64,000 bases of DNA, taken from Pseudomonas sp. Root71 (GTDB taxonomy: Bacteria > Pseudomonadota > Gammaproteobacteria > Pseudomonadales > Pseudomonadaceae). The notes under the pieces were generated by a model. That model ran no database searches. It was not told the DNA's origin and saw nothing but the letters and a program-made list of their open reading frames with translations. Positions 28,814-37,285 of this stretch are shown here, in pieces. Every line of letters starts with the position of its first letter. The stretch's first letter is position 1. The position numbers and the translations under genes were made by a program. The stretch lies in NCBI RefSeq assembly GCF_001429045.1, contig NZ_LMHY01000001.1, positions 317,892 to 381,891 of the forward strand, written 5' to 3'.

Positions 28814-30598
28814 TCAGTTCTGCTCGCTCTGGGGTGTCACGCGCAGAACCTCCTCGATGGTCGTCAGCCCGGCGCCGACTTTTTGCGCTCCTGACAGCCG
28901 CAGGCTGCGCATGCCTTCCTTGAATGCCTGGCGCCGCACGGCCAGCAGGTCGGTATCAGGACTGATCAGCGCTTTGATGCCATCGCTTAACTGCATGATT
29001 TCGTAGACCCCGGCGCGACCGCGATAACCGGTGTCGCGGCACTCCACGCAACCGATGGCTCGCTGGGCATTGGTCGGCAAGGGTGCTTGCCAGGGGCGGG
29101 TCAGGGTTTGCCAGTCGTCTTCGCCCAGCGTCAGCGGCGCCTTGCAGTGCGAGCACAGGGTTCGCACCAGTCGCTGGGCCATGACGCCAAGCACCGTGGC
29201 CTTGATCAGGTAGTGCGGCACGCCGAGCTCCAGCAGGCGGCTGATGGCGCTGGGTGCGTCGTTGGTGTGCAGGGTCGACAGCACGAGGTGCCCGGTGAGC
29301 GCGGCCTGGATCGCCATCTCTGCAGTTTCGAGGTCGCGGATCTCGCCGATCATGATGATGTCCGGATCTTGCCGCATCAGCGCGCGCACGCCGGCGGCGA
29401 AGGTCAGGTCGATGTTGTGCTGGACCTGCATCTGGTTGAACGCAGGCTCGATCATTTCGATCGGGTCTTCAATGGTGCAGAGGTTGACCTCCGGCGTCGC
29501 CAGTTTTTTCAGGGTGGTATAGAGGGTGGTGGTCTTGCCCGAACCCGTCGGCCCGGTGACGAGGATGATGCCGTGGGGCTGGCGGGTCATGTCTTGCCAG
29601 CGGCGCAGGTCGTCGGCGGAGAAACCAAGCTGGTCGAAGTCCTTGAGCAATACTTCCGGATCGAAGATCCGCATGACCATTTTTTCGCCGAAGGCCGTGG
29701 GCAGTGTCGACAAGCGCAGTTCGACCTCTCCGCCGTCCGGGGTCTTGGTTTTCACCCGGCCGTCCTGGGGTTTGCGTTTCTCCGCGACGTTCATGCGCCC
29801 CAGGGTTTTCAGGCGACTGACGATGGCCATGGTGACCTGGGGCGGGAATTGATAGACGTTGTGCAGCACGCCGTCGATGCGAAAACGCACCGTGCCTTGC
29901 TCGCGCCGGGGCTCGATGTGGATGTCGCTGGCACGCTGCTGGAACGCGTACTGGAACAGCCAGTCGACGATGTTGACGATGTGTGCGTCGTTGGCGTCGG
30001 GCTCCTGGTCGCTGGCGCCGAGGTTGAGTAACTGTTCGAAATTGCCGAGGGTACTGACTTGCGGGTCGGCGCTGTTCGCCCCAGTGACCGATTTGGCCAG
30101 GCGGAAGAATTCGACGCTGAAGCGCTGGATGTCCACCGGGTTGGCCACCACGCGCTTGATCGGCAGCTTGAGCACATGGGTCAGGTCAGCTTCCCAACCG
30201 CTGACATAAGGTTGGGCGCTGGCCACGGTGACCGCCTCGCGGTCGATCGATACCGCGAGGATCTTGTGGCGCTGGGCGAAGGCATAGGACATCAGCGGGG
30301 TCACGGCAGCGACATTGATTTTCAACGGGTCGATGCGCAGGTAAGGCTGGCCGGCCTGCCGGGATAGCCACAAGGTCAGGCTCTCGAGGTCCAGCGGTTT
30401 GCCGGGACGGCTGAGATCGTCCAGCTGTTGGCTGGCAATGAACTCCAGCGGATGCATCTGGCCAAGGGAGGCGTTGCGGCGACGGGCATTGAGCGCGTGT
30501 TCGGCCGAATCCTGACTGATAAAGCTCTGGGCGACCAGTTCGCGCAGCAGGTCATTGAGATCCAGCCAGCGGTCCTGAAAGGCGAGATGTACGGACAT
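28814..30598 (-). CDS. GspE/PulE/PilB-family secretion or pilus ATPase, orphan
   Basis: 594-aa traffic ATPase. An N-terminal MshEN-like domain is followed by a short linker, then the Walker A loop [17 protein letters not shown] with K355, the Asp box and Walker B ([19 protein letters not shown]), and a C-terminal zinc-binding set CSHCKAPL...[12 protein letters not shown]. It therefore looks active. No pseudopilin, inner-membrane platform or secretin gene is nearby, so it either serves a system encoded elsewhere or works alone. The start ATG 30598 follows AAAAGGAG; the longer frame is rejected. Confidence 0.92.
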   Translation of the reverse strand: MSVHLAFQDRWLDLNDLLRELVAQSFISQDSAEHALNARRRNASLGQMHPLEFIASQQLDDLSRPGKPLDLESLTLWLSRQAGQPYLRIDPLKINVAAVTPLMSYAFAQRHKILAVSIDREAVTVASAQPYVSGWEADLTHVLKLPIKRVVANPVDIQRFSVEFFRLAKSVTGANSADPQVSTLGNFEQLLNLGASDQEPDANDAHIVNIVDWLFQYAFQQRASDIHIEPRREQGTVRFRIDGVLHNVYQFPPQVTMAIVSRLKTLGRMNVAEKRKPQDGRVKTKTPDGGEVELRLSTLPTAFGEKMVMRIFDPEVLLKDFDQLGFSADDLRRWQDMTRQPHGIILVTGPTGSGKTTTLYTTLKKLATPEVNLCTIEDPIEMIEPAFNQMQVQHNIDLTFAAGVRALMRQDPDIIMIGEIRDLETAEMAIQAALTGHLVLSTLHTNDAPSAISRLLELGVPHYLIKATVLGVMAQRLVRTLCSHCKAPLTLGEDDWQTLTRPWQAPLPTNAQRAIGCVECRDTGYRGRAGVYEIMQLSDGIKALISPDTDLLAVRRQAFKEGMRSLRLSGAQKVGAGLTTIEEVLRVTPQSEQN

Positions 30599-30688
30599 GC
30601 GGGCTCCTTTTGAACGACAGTGCGCAAAGGATAGCCGTGGCCCGGCTGACAGCTGGGCCACTACCCGACAAAGCCGTTTCGGCGTTTT

Positions 30689-31027
30689 TCAGCCCGCCGC
30701 TTGAGCCGCTTCGGCCCATGGGGAATCAGCTTCTTGCAGCTCCACCGAGCAAACGCTGATCAGGTTACGAAGTTTTTCCGCAATCACTTGCGCGCGGTGC
30801 CAGCTCAAACCGTCGATGACGATCTCGATGTTCAGCCAGTCGTCCTGGCGCTGTGCGTTGACCTGTTCCGGGGTGAGCAGTTGCAAAGCGAACAGATTGA
30901 GGGCACGACACAGCAGGTCCGGTTCTGCCTCGGCCAGCATTTGATAGCGAACCCGGCAATGGGCGTTACCGACGTTCCAGACATCGGAACGGGCAGGTGG
31001 GGTGTTTACGGCTTCGAGATACGGCAT
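30689..31027 (-). CDS. Small ACT-like domain protein
   Basis: 112-aa protein with the secondary-structure pattern of one ACT domain: HCRVRYQMLAEAEPDLLCRALNLFALQLL, then WLNIEIVIDGLSWHRAQVIAEKLRNLISVCSVEL. ACT domains bind amino acids. It resembles the small regulatory subunit of acetohydroxyacid synthase in layout but has no catalytic partner beside it. It lies between the orphan ATPase and a divergent Lrp-type regulator. I know of no assigned function for it. Confidence 0.7.
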   Translation of the reverse strand: MPYLEAVNTPPARSDVWNVGNAHCRVRYQMLAEAEPDLLCRALNLFALQLLTPEQVNAQRQDDWLNIEIVIDGLSWHRAQVIAEKLRNLISVCSVELQEADSPWAEAAQAAG

Positions 31028-31153
31028 GGTCTGGCTCCAAAATCATTGGAGAAATGTTTACATCCTGTGCCGGGTATTTCTTCTCTATGATTGGCTGTAT
31101 TGCAGAATTGAAGAATAAATCAATTCACTTGTTAGTCGATTAAGGGTTTTTTT

Positions 31154-31624
31154 ATGCAAAGCGAACTGGACAGCTACGACCGCAAGATCCTCGCCTTGCT
31201 GCAAGAGGATGCTTCGCTTTCCAGCGCACAGATCGCCGAACAGGTGGGGCTCTCGCAATCGCCGTGCTGGCGGCGGATTCAGCGGATGAAAGAGGAGGGC
31301 ATCATTCGCGCTCAGGTGACCTTGCTCGACCGCAAGAAAATCGGCCTGAACACGCAGATCTTCGCGGAGGTGAAACTCAATGCCCACGGGCGTTCGAACT
31401 TCACCGAATTCACCGAGGCGATTCGCGGCTTTCCGGAGGTGCTGGAGTGTTACGTGCTGATGGGGGCGGTGGATTTCTTGCTGCGGATTGTCACGGCGGA
31501 CATCGAGGCCTACGAGCGTTTCTTTTTCGAGAAACTGTCGATGGTGCCGGGGATTCAGGAGGTGAATTCGATCGTGGCGTTGTCGGAGATCAAGTCGACG
31601 ACCAGTTTGCCGGTGGTGCGATAA
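31154..31624 (+). CDS. Lrp/AsnC family transcriptional regulator
   Basis: 156-aa regulator with an N-terminal winged helix (LDSYDRKILALLQEDASLSSAQIAEQVGLSQSPCWRRIQRM) and a C-terminal RAM/ACT-like ligand and oligomerisation domain (GFPEVLECYVLMGAVDFLLRIVTADIEAYERF). It is divergent from the small ACT-like gene, with 126 bases between that hold an AT-rich segment. Regulators of this class usually bind an amino acid and often control the adjacent divergent gene. The effector is not identifiable from sequence. Confidence 0.93.
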   Translation: MQSELDSYDRKILALLQEDASLSSAQIAEQVGLSQSPCWRRIQRMKEEGIIRAQVTLLDRKKIGLNTQIFAEVKLNAHGRSNFTEFTEAIRGFPEVLECYVLMGAVDFLLRIVTADIEAYERFFFEKLSMVPGIQEVNSIVALSEIKSTTSLPVVR

Positions 31625-31627
31625 AGC

Positions 31628-31705
31628 AAAAAGATCGCAGCCTGCGGCAGCTCCTACATTCGGATGGAGTACACCCGTAGGAGCTGGCGAAGCCTGCGAT
31701 CTTTT
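31628..31705. repeat. REP doublet (REPIN), AGGAGCTGCCG-AGGCTGCGATC family
   Basis: AAAAAGATCGCAGCCTGCGGCAGCTCCTAC and TAGGAGCTGGCGAAGCCTGCGATCTTTT face each other between the converging Lrp and CYTH-CHAD genes. The right arm differs from the left in the loop-proximal bases, so this copy is slightly diverged. Confidence 0.87.
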
Positions 31706-31710
31706 CGGTA

Positions 31711-33078
31711 TTACAGGCGCAGTAACATTTTCCAGGCACGGTTCTGATACACCGCAATCGCCTGCTGCTTGCGCGCATCCAGGACTTCGTCGGTGATCGA
31801 TTCGTTAGCCAGTTGCGCCAGTTTGTTCAGCTCGCCGTAGAGGCGATCCATTTCCGGGATCTCCAGCACGTTACGCGCATGGTGCAGCCAGACCTGGATG
31901 CGTTCGATGCGCGGCAGTTGCTCGGCCAGGTCTTCCGGTTGTTGCTGGTAACGTTGCAATTGCAACGAAGTGGCCTCTTCGCCCAAAAGGCGCGGCAACC
32001 AGCTGCCCAGTTGCGCAGCGCCCTGGCGATTGCCACGGGTGTTGCGGTCGGCGGCCCAGGTGCGGGCCAGCAGCCAGCGCGAGCTTGTCAGGGAGAACAG
32101 GCCCCAGCGCGGGTCTTCGAGCTCTTCGAGGAACTGCTCGGGCGCGGCTTTGCGCACGTCTTCATCTTCCAGGCCGGCCTGGACCAGCGGGCGCCAGTCT
32201 TCCAGCAAGGCATCAAGGGCGATACGCAGGTCGTGGGTCGACTGACGCGGAGCGGCCTGGCCCAGGCTGCTGATCAGCGCGCGCATTTCCGCGAGACATT
32301 CGACCCAGTCCTGCAACAGGCGCCAGTGACCATTGAAGCGATACTGCTCGGCCAGACGCTGGCTGCTGCCCAGCAAATGCCAGCTCAGCGCGGCGAACGC
32401 GTCGTCCAGCGGCGTTTCGGCGGTGATCTGCGGCGCCGGCAGGCTCAACGAATAGCTGTGGGCGTCGTACAGGCGATAACCGCGCTCGGCCTTGCTGATG
32501 TCGCAAGGCATCAGGGCCAGTTTCTCGGCCAGCTCGGCGGCCAGTTCCAGCAGGGCTGCCGGCTCGCCTTCGCGCAGTTCCAGTTCCAGCTCGCAGATTT
32601 CTTCTTTCTGCTTGCCGACCACGACGTGACCCAGGTCCAGCGCGGCTTCGATGACCACTTTGGTCTTGCCGCGACCCCAGGCGATTTCCGCGCATTCGCG
32701 GACGAAGTCGGTGGTGAAGATCGGCTTCAGGGTCTTCTTGTCCAGCTCGGCCAGTTCCTCGGGCCAGCATTCGCCGTCGAGTTTCTTCAAGTCGAGCTTG
32801 GCCTTGGGCAGGGGCCAGTTGAATTCATTACGCTCGGACAAGCCGGCGACGCTCTGGCCGCGGGTCTTGAGGGTCTGAATCACTTCTTCGCCATCCTTGC
32901 GCAGGCGCAGGGCGACTTTGGCCTGGGCCAGGTCGCGCTCGGGCGTGTCGAAGTACTGATTCATCAACTCACGGCGTTCCCAGCCACTTTTGTTGCGTTT
33001 TTTCAGTAACGGGTGCTCGCGCAGGGCGGCGAGGGTTTCGCGGCTGACGCGGAGTTTGATTTCGGTTTCTTTCTGCAT
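31711..33078 (-). CDS. CYTH and CHAD domain protein (inorganic triphosphatase-like)
   Basis: 455-aa two-domain protein. The N-terminal CYTH tunnel domain (about 1-205) starts with the ExExK motif as ETEIKLRVS and contains YFDTPERDLAQAKVALRLRKDG, so tripolyphosphatase activity like E. coli YgiF is likely. The C-terminal CHAD domain (about 215-455) is helical and rich in basic residues with conserved histidines (THDLRIALDALLEDW, HHARNVLEIPEMDRLYGEL); CHAD binds polyphosphate. It is divergent from argE. Confidence 0.92.
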   Translation of the reverse strand: MQKETEIKLRVSRETLAALREHPLLKKRNKSGWERRELMNQYFDTPERDLAQAKVALRLRKDGEEVIQTLKTRGQSVAGLSERNEFNWPLPKAKLDLKKLDGECWPEELAELDKKTLKPIFTTDFVRECAEIAWGRGKTKVVIEAALDLGHVVVGKQKEEICELELELREGEPAALLELAAELAEKLALMPCDISKAERGYRLYDAHSYSLSLPAPQITAETPLDDAFAALSWHLLGSSQRLAEQYRFNGHWRLLQDWVECLAEMRALISSLGQAAPRQSTHDLRIALDALLEDWRPLVQAGLEDEDVRKAAPEQFLEELEDPRWGLFSLTSSRWLLARTWAADRNTRGNRQGAAQLGSWLPRLLGEEATSLQLQRYQQQPEDLAEQLPRIERIQVWLHHARNVLEIPEMDRLYGELNKLAQLANESITDEVLDARKQQAIAVYQNRAWKMLLRL

Positions 33079-33235
33079 GGCCGGAAAATCCAGGATCGGG
33101 AGCGCAGCCGGGGGAATGTGTGGCTGCCAAGGTCGTGCAGTGTACAGGACTCACGGTTAGTACGCGCCGAGACGGTTTATTCCTGTCATCGGTTGGTTCT
33201 ATGATGGACCTCAATTCGGGTGCCGGGAGTCAGCG

Positions 33236-34384
33236 ATGCCATTGCCATCGATGAAAGAACAATTCGCTGCGTTGATCGCCGCACCGTCGGTCAGTTGCAC
33301 GCAGCCCAGTCTCGATCAAACCAACCGCCCGGTTATCGATCTGCTGGCGACGTGGCTCGGTGAGCTGGGTTTCACCTGCGAGATCCAGCAGGTCAGCCCT
33401 GGCAAGTTCAACCTGCTGGCCAGTTTCGGCTCCGGCCCCGGCGGCCTGGTGCTGGCCGGGCACAGCGACACCGTGCCGTTCGACGGCGCGTTGTGGCAAA
33501 CCGACCCGTTGAAGCTGACTGAAGTCGACGGTCGTTGGATTGGCCTGGGCAGTTGTGACATGAAGGGTTTTTTCGCCCTGGCCATCGAGGCGGTCAAACC
33601 GCTGCTCGATCAGCCGTTCAAACAGCCGTTGCTGATTCTCGCCACCTGCGATGAAGAAAGTTCGATGTCCGGTGCCCGCGCGCTGGCCGAAGCGGGGCGA
33701 CCGCTGGGGCGGGCGGCGGTGATCGGCGAGCCGACCGGGCTCAAGCCGATCCGCATGCACAAAGGCATCATGATGGAACGCATCGACATTCTCGGGCAGA
33801 GCGGTCATTCCTCCGACCCGCGCCTGGGCCACAGCGCCCTGGAAGCCATGCACGATGCCATCGGTGAACTGCGTGGCCTGCGCCTGTTGTGGCAGCGCGA
33901 ATTCCGCAATCCGCAGTTTGGCGTGCCGATGCCAACTATGAATTTCGGCTGCATCCATGGCGGCGACAACCCCAACCGCATCTGCGGCCAGTGTTCGCTG
34001 GAATTCGATTTGCGCCCGCTGCCCGGCATGGACCCCAAAGTCCTGCGCGCCGAGATCCTGCAGAAGCTCAAGCCGGTTGCCGAGCGGCATCAGGTCAAGA
34101 TCGATTACGCGCCGTTGTTCCCTGAAGTGCCGCCGTTCGAGCAGGCTGAGGACGCCGAGCTGGTACGCCTTGCCGAAAAGCTCACCGGTCACAGCGCCGA
34201 AGCAGTGGCGTTCGGCACCGAAGCACCTTATCTTCAGCGCCTTGGCTGTGAAACGCTGGTGCTTGGCCCTGGTGATATCGCTTGCGCCCACCAGCCGGGG
34301 GAATACCTCGAAATGTCACGTTTGCAGCCTACGGTGCATCTACTAAGGCAGCTGATCGAACACTATTGCCTGACACCGGCCTGA
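33236..34384 (+). CDS. argE: Acetylornithine deacetylase ArgE
   Basis: Zinc/cobalt M20 hydrolase that converts N-acetylornithine to ornithine. The 382-aa protein keeps the metal ligands H76 (AGHSDTVP), D108 (GSCDMKG), the general base and bridging pair E140-E141 (CDEESS), and the late histidine in ACAHQPGEYL. It precedes argA by 144 bases. The pseudomonads also recycle acetyl groups through ArgJ, so ArgE is partly redundant. Confidence 0.96.
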   Translation: MPLPSMKEQFAALIAAPSVSCTQPSLDQTNRPVIDLLATWLGELGFTCEIQQVSPGKFNLLASFGSGPGGLVLAGHSDTVPFDGALWQTDPLKLTEVDGRWIGLGSCDMKGFFALAIEAVKPLLDQPFKQPLLILATCDEESSMSGARALAEAGRPLGRAAVIGEPTGLKPIRMHKGIMMERIDILGQSGHSSDPRLGHSALEAMHDAIGELRGLRLLWQREFRNPQFGVPMPTMNFGCIHGGDNPNRICGQCSLEFDLRPLPGMDPKVLRAEILQKLKPVAERHQVKIDYAPLFPEVPPFEQAEDAELVRLAEKLTGHSAEAVAFGTEAPYLQRLGCETLVLGPGDIACAHQPGEYLEMSRLQPTVHLLRQLIEHYCLTPA

Positions 34385-34433
34385 GCTATTTAAATTGCCG
34401 GTACCCAAACCCGTATTCATGAGGAGAGCGCGC

Positions 34434-34460
34434 GTGTCGCCAAGCCTGTTCCGACGATAA
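34434..34460 (+). CDS. Candidate arginine leader peptide MSPSLFRR upstream of argA
   Basis: GTG at 34434 is preceded at 7 bases by GAGGAG and opens an 8-codon frame ending in two consecutive arginine codons (CGA CGA) just before TAA. CGA is a rare, poorly read arginine codon in pseudomonads. The frame lies 68 bases before argA, whose own start has only a weak ribosome-binding sequence. The layout fits a regulatory leader in which charged arginine tRNA controls argA. This is inference; no terminator or anti-terminator pair is obvious. Confidence 0.4.
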   Translation: MSPSLFRR

Positions 34461-34528
34461 CCATCAGCCCGCTGTGCGTTTTCAGTTTCGCCCTTTTTTC
34501 GGCTGCTATTTATTACAGGCCCAGGTTC

Positions 34529-35827
34529 ATGCCCGAATACGTCAATTGGCTTCGTCACGCTTCGCCTTACATCAACGCTCACCGCGATTGCACCTTTGTC
34601 GTCATGCTGCCCGGCGACGGCGTTGAGCACCCCAACTTCGGCAATATCGTCCACGACCTGGTGCTGTTGCACAGCCTGGGCGTGCGGCTGGTGCTGGTTC
34701 ACGGTTCCCGCCCGCAAATCGAAGCGCGCCTCGCGGCCCGTGGCCTGACCCCGCATTACCACCACGGCATGCGCATCACCGATGCCGCGACCCTGGAGTG
34801 CGTGATCGACGCGGTTGGCCAGTTGCGCATTGCCATTGAGGCTCGCCTGTCGATGGACATGGCTTCGTCGCCGATGCAGGGCTCGCGCCTGCGGGTGGCC
34901 AGCGGCAACCTGGTGACGGCACGGCCGATCGGCGTGCTTGAAGGCGTCGACTATCACCACACCGGCGAGGTGCGCCGGGTCGACCGCAAGGGCATCAACC
35001 GTTTGCTGGACGAGCGCTCCATCGTGCTGCTGTCGCCGCTGGGCTATTCGCCGACCGGGGAAATTTTCAACCTGGCCTGCGAAGACGTCGCCACCCGCGC
35101 GGCCATTGATCTGGGCGCGGACAAGCTGCTGCTGTTTGGCGCCGAACTGGGCTTGATCGACGAAAACGGGCGCCTGGTGCGCGAATTGCGTCCGCAACAG
35201 GTGCCGGCGCATTTGCAGCGTCTGGGCAGTAACTATCAGGCGGAACTGTTGGATGCCGCTGCCGAAGCTTGTCGTGGCGGTGTGGCCCGTAGTCATATCG
35301 TCAGTTATGCCGAGAACGGTGCACTGCTGACCGAACTGTTCACCCGTGACGGCGGCGGTACGCTGGTGGCCCAGGAGCAGTTCGAAGTGGTGCGCGAAGC
35401 GGCCATCGAAGACGTCGGCGGACTGCTGGATTTGATCAGCCCGCTGGAAGAGCAGGGCATCCTGGTGCGCCGTTCCCGTGAGGTGCTGGAGCGCGAGATC
35501 GAGCAGTTCAGCGTGGTCGAGCGCGAAGGCATGATCATCGCCTGTGCGGCGCTGTATCAGATTGCCGATTCGGATGCCGGTGAACTGGCGTGCCTGGCGG
35601 TGAATCCGGAGTATCGCCATGGCGGTCGCGGTGATGAATTGCTGGAGCGCATCGAGACCCGCGCCCGGGCTCAGGGTTTGAAGACTTTGTTCGTCCTTAC
35701 CACCCGTACCGCTCACTGGTTCCGCGAGCGTGGTTTTGTGCCGAGCAGCGTTGACCGTCTGCCGTCGGCGCGGGCGTCGCTGTACAACTATCAGCGTAAT
35801 TCGAAGATCTTCGAAAAAGCCCTTTGA
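34529..35827 (+). CDS. argA: N-acetylglutamate synthase ArgA
   Basis: First step of arginine synthesis: acetyl-CoA plus glutamate to N-acetylglutamate. The 432-aa protein has an N-terminal amino-acid kinase fold (about 1-285: VVMLPGDGVEHPNFGNIVHDLVLLH, LVLVHGSRPQIEARL) that senses arginine and a C-terminal GNAT domain (LAVNPEYRHGGRGDELLERIE). The upstream sequence has only a weak ribosome site, see the leader-peptide candidate. It ends at a REPIN shared with the convergent tauA. Confidence 0.97.
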   Translation: MPEYVNWLRHASPYINAHRDCTFVVMLPGDGVEHPNFGNIVHDLVLLHSLGVRLVLVHGSRPQIEARLAARGLTPHYHHGMRITDAATLECVIDAVGQLRIAIEARLSMDMASSPMQGSRLRVASGNLVTARPIGVLEGVDYHHTGEVRRVDRKGINRLLDERSIVLLSPLGYSPTGEIFNLACEDVATRAAIDLGADKLLLFGAELGLIDENGRLVRELRPQQVPAHLQRLGSNYQAELLDAAAEACRGGVARSHIVSYAENGALLTELFTRDGGGTLVAQEQFEVVREAAIEDVGGLLDLISPLEEQGILVRRSREVLEREIEQFSVVEREGMIIACAALYQIADSDAGELACLAVNPEYRHGGRGDELLERIETRARAQGLKTLFVLTTRTAHWFRERGFVPSSVDRLPSARASLYNYQRNSKIFEKAL

Positions 35828-35843
35828 GGTTTGAACGACTTTT

Positions 35844-35921
35844 GTAGGAGCTGCCGCAGGCTGCGATCTTTTGATTTTGCTTTTTCAATATCAAAAGATC
35901 GCAGCCTGCGGCAGCTCCTAC
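35844..35921. repeat. REPIN with reversed arms between argA and tauA
   Basis: GTAGGAGCTGCCGCAGGCTG continuing to GATCTTTTGAT at 35875, and its exact reverse complement at 35890-35921, make 32-base perfect arms around a 14-base centre. Unlike the other copies of this family, here the GATCTTTT ends face inward, so the units are in the opposite mutual orientation. Confidence 0.88.
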
Positions 35922-35933
35922 AGGAGCCTTGCG

Positions 35934-36923
35934 TTACTCCTGCACAAACTTCGCACTGACATACGGCGAATAGTCCGCCAGCACCGTCTCCACCTTCCCT
36001 TGCTCCTTCAAGAATTTCGCCGTCTCGCCAATGGCCTTGGCCGTGCCGCCGTCCAGTAGCGCGGTGCTCTGTTGCGCCTTGGCATCCGGGAATGCGGATC
36101 CGGCCAGTAACTCCGGCACATCGGCGGCATTGGCACCGGTCAGTTTGGCGATTTTCTGCACGGGCTCCGAGTCCACCGTCCAGTCGGCTTTATGCGCTGC
36201 GTAGTCGGCAAAGGCGTCGAGGGTGACCTTGGCGAATCTGGCCACCACCTCCGGGTGCTTCTCGGCGTAATCCTTGCGCGCCACCCAGACTTCAAAGGTG
36301 GGTGCACCCCATTGGCCTACCTGCGCAGCGTCGGTCAGGGTCTTGCCAGTCCTGCGGATTTCCCCCAGGGCGGGCGACCAGACAAACGCGCCATCAATAT
36401 CACCACGCTTCCAGGCTGCTGCGATTTCCGCCGGCTGCAGGTTCACCACTTTGACTTGCGAACTGTCCAGGCCCCAGTGCTTCAGCGCACCAAGCAGGCT
36501 GTAGTGGGAGGTTGAAACGAAAGGCGTGGCGATGGTCTTTCCGATCAGATCTTGCGGTTTCTCGATGCCGCTGCCGTTGCGCACCACCAACGCTTCGGCC
36601 GCGTTGATCTGGGCCGAGACGATGAACGCGACAATCGGCAGGTTGCGCGAGGCGGCAGCGGCCAGCGGACTGGAGCCGAGATTGCCGATTTGCACATCAC
36701 CGGAGGCAATCGCCGTGACCACTTCCGGGCCGCTGTTGAAGCGTCGCCAGTCGATGGGCTGGCCAATTGTTTTTTCATAAAGGCCATCGGCCTGGGGGAC
36801 TTTGCTGGGGTCGATTCCGGTTTGATAGCCGACAGTGAGGTTTGCTGCCTGGGCGGCGAAAGAAAATGCGAGAGATACACAAACTGTAACAATTGGTCCG
36901 GATAGTGCGCGTTTGGTCGTCAT
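35934..36923 (-). CDS. tauA: Taurine ABC transporter periplasmic binding protein
   Basis: 329-aa periplasmic protein with a signal peptide ending AAQA, then ANLTVGYQTGIDPSKVPQADGLYEK and RFNSGPEVVTAIASGDVQIGNLGSSPLAAAASR, the TauA/SsuA fold. TauA normally heads tauABCD, but here the gene ends at a REPIN and argA, so TauB, TauC and TauD are absent. After signal cleavage the protein contains no Met and no Cys. It is divergent from the first porin and shares an upstream motif with both porins. Aliphatic sulfonate specificity other than taurine is possible. Confidence 0.87.
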   Translation of the reverse strand: MTTKRALSGPIVTVCVSLAFSFAAQAANLTVGYQTGIDPSKVPQADGLYEKTIGQPIDWRRFNSGPEVVTAIASGDVQIGNLGSSPLAAAASRNLPIVAFIVSAQINAAEALVVRNGSGIEKPQDLIGKTIATPFVSTSHYSLLGALKHWGLDSSQVKVVNLQPAEIAAAWKRGDIDGAFVWSPALGEIRRTGKTLTDAAQVGQWGAPTFEVWVARKDYAEKHPEVVARFAKVTLDAFADYAAHKADWTVDSEPVQKIAKLTGANAADVPELLAGSAFPDAKAQQSTALLDGGTAKAIGETAKFLKEQGKVETVLADYSPYVSAKFVQE

Positions 36924-36994
36924 GGGGCCGCCTTTCGGTAAAGGATTTGTTTCCGAATTGCGTAAAAAACTAATCGATCTAAAAAAACAAAAAT

Positions 36995-37012
36995 AAATAC
37001 TTTTTAGGAATT
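36995..37012 (-). promoter_or_regulatory. Shared motif ATTCCTAAAAAGTATTT ahead of tauA
   Basis: On the minus strand AATTCCTAAAAAGTATTT lies about 70 bases upstream of the tauA start. It matches the forward copies before both porins in ATTCCTAA, three variable bases and GTATT. Confidence 0.5.
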
Positions 37013-37063
37013 AGCTTATGAGCCGAACCCTCTGTTCTGGGGGATCTGTAAATCGGGTGCTAA

Positions 37064-37080
37064 ATTCCTAAACGGTATTA
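37064..37080 (+). promoter_or_regulatory. Shared motif ATTCCTAAACGGTATTA ahead of porin 1
   Basis: ATTCCTAAACGGTATTA, about 205 bases before the porin 1 start, differs by one base from the copy before porin 2. A LysR-type sulfur regulator such as CysB is the obvious candidate for binding, which is an inference from the regulon context. Confidence 0.5.
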
Positions 37081-37285
37081 GAAAAGAATGGGGTAATTCT
37101 TTTCAGGTTCATGACGAACTCATGACCCGGCAGGGACCAAAAAACGGGGATTAGACTATGGTCGTAGACACACATGGTTACGATTGACTTGTGGGTCACG
37201 GTCTGGCGCTAATCGCGAATCTTAGGATTTCGGGCGACGACTCGAGACCAGGAATACAAGAATTAGAATCGAGAGGAGCTACACA

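Larger units (their letters stand above)
36924..37285. other. Divergent control region tauA / porin 1
   Basis: No gene is supported in these 362 bases. It is AT-rich near tauA and contains two copies of the ATTCCTAANNNGTATT motif, one for each direction (36995-37012 reverse, 37064-37080 forward). Directly after the forward copy lies a perfect 9-base inverted repeat, GAAAAGAAT / ATTCTTTTC (37081-37104), that could bind a dimeric regulator. The last 35 bases before the porin closely match those before porin 2. Confidence 0.55.
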
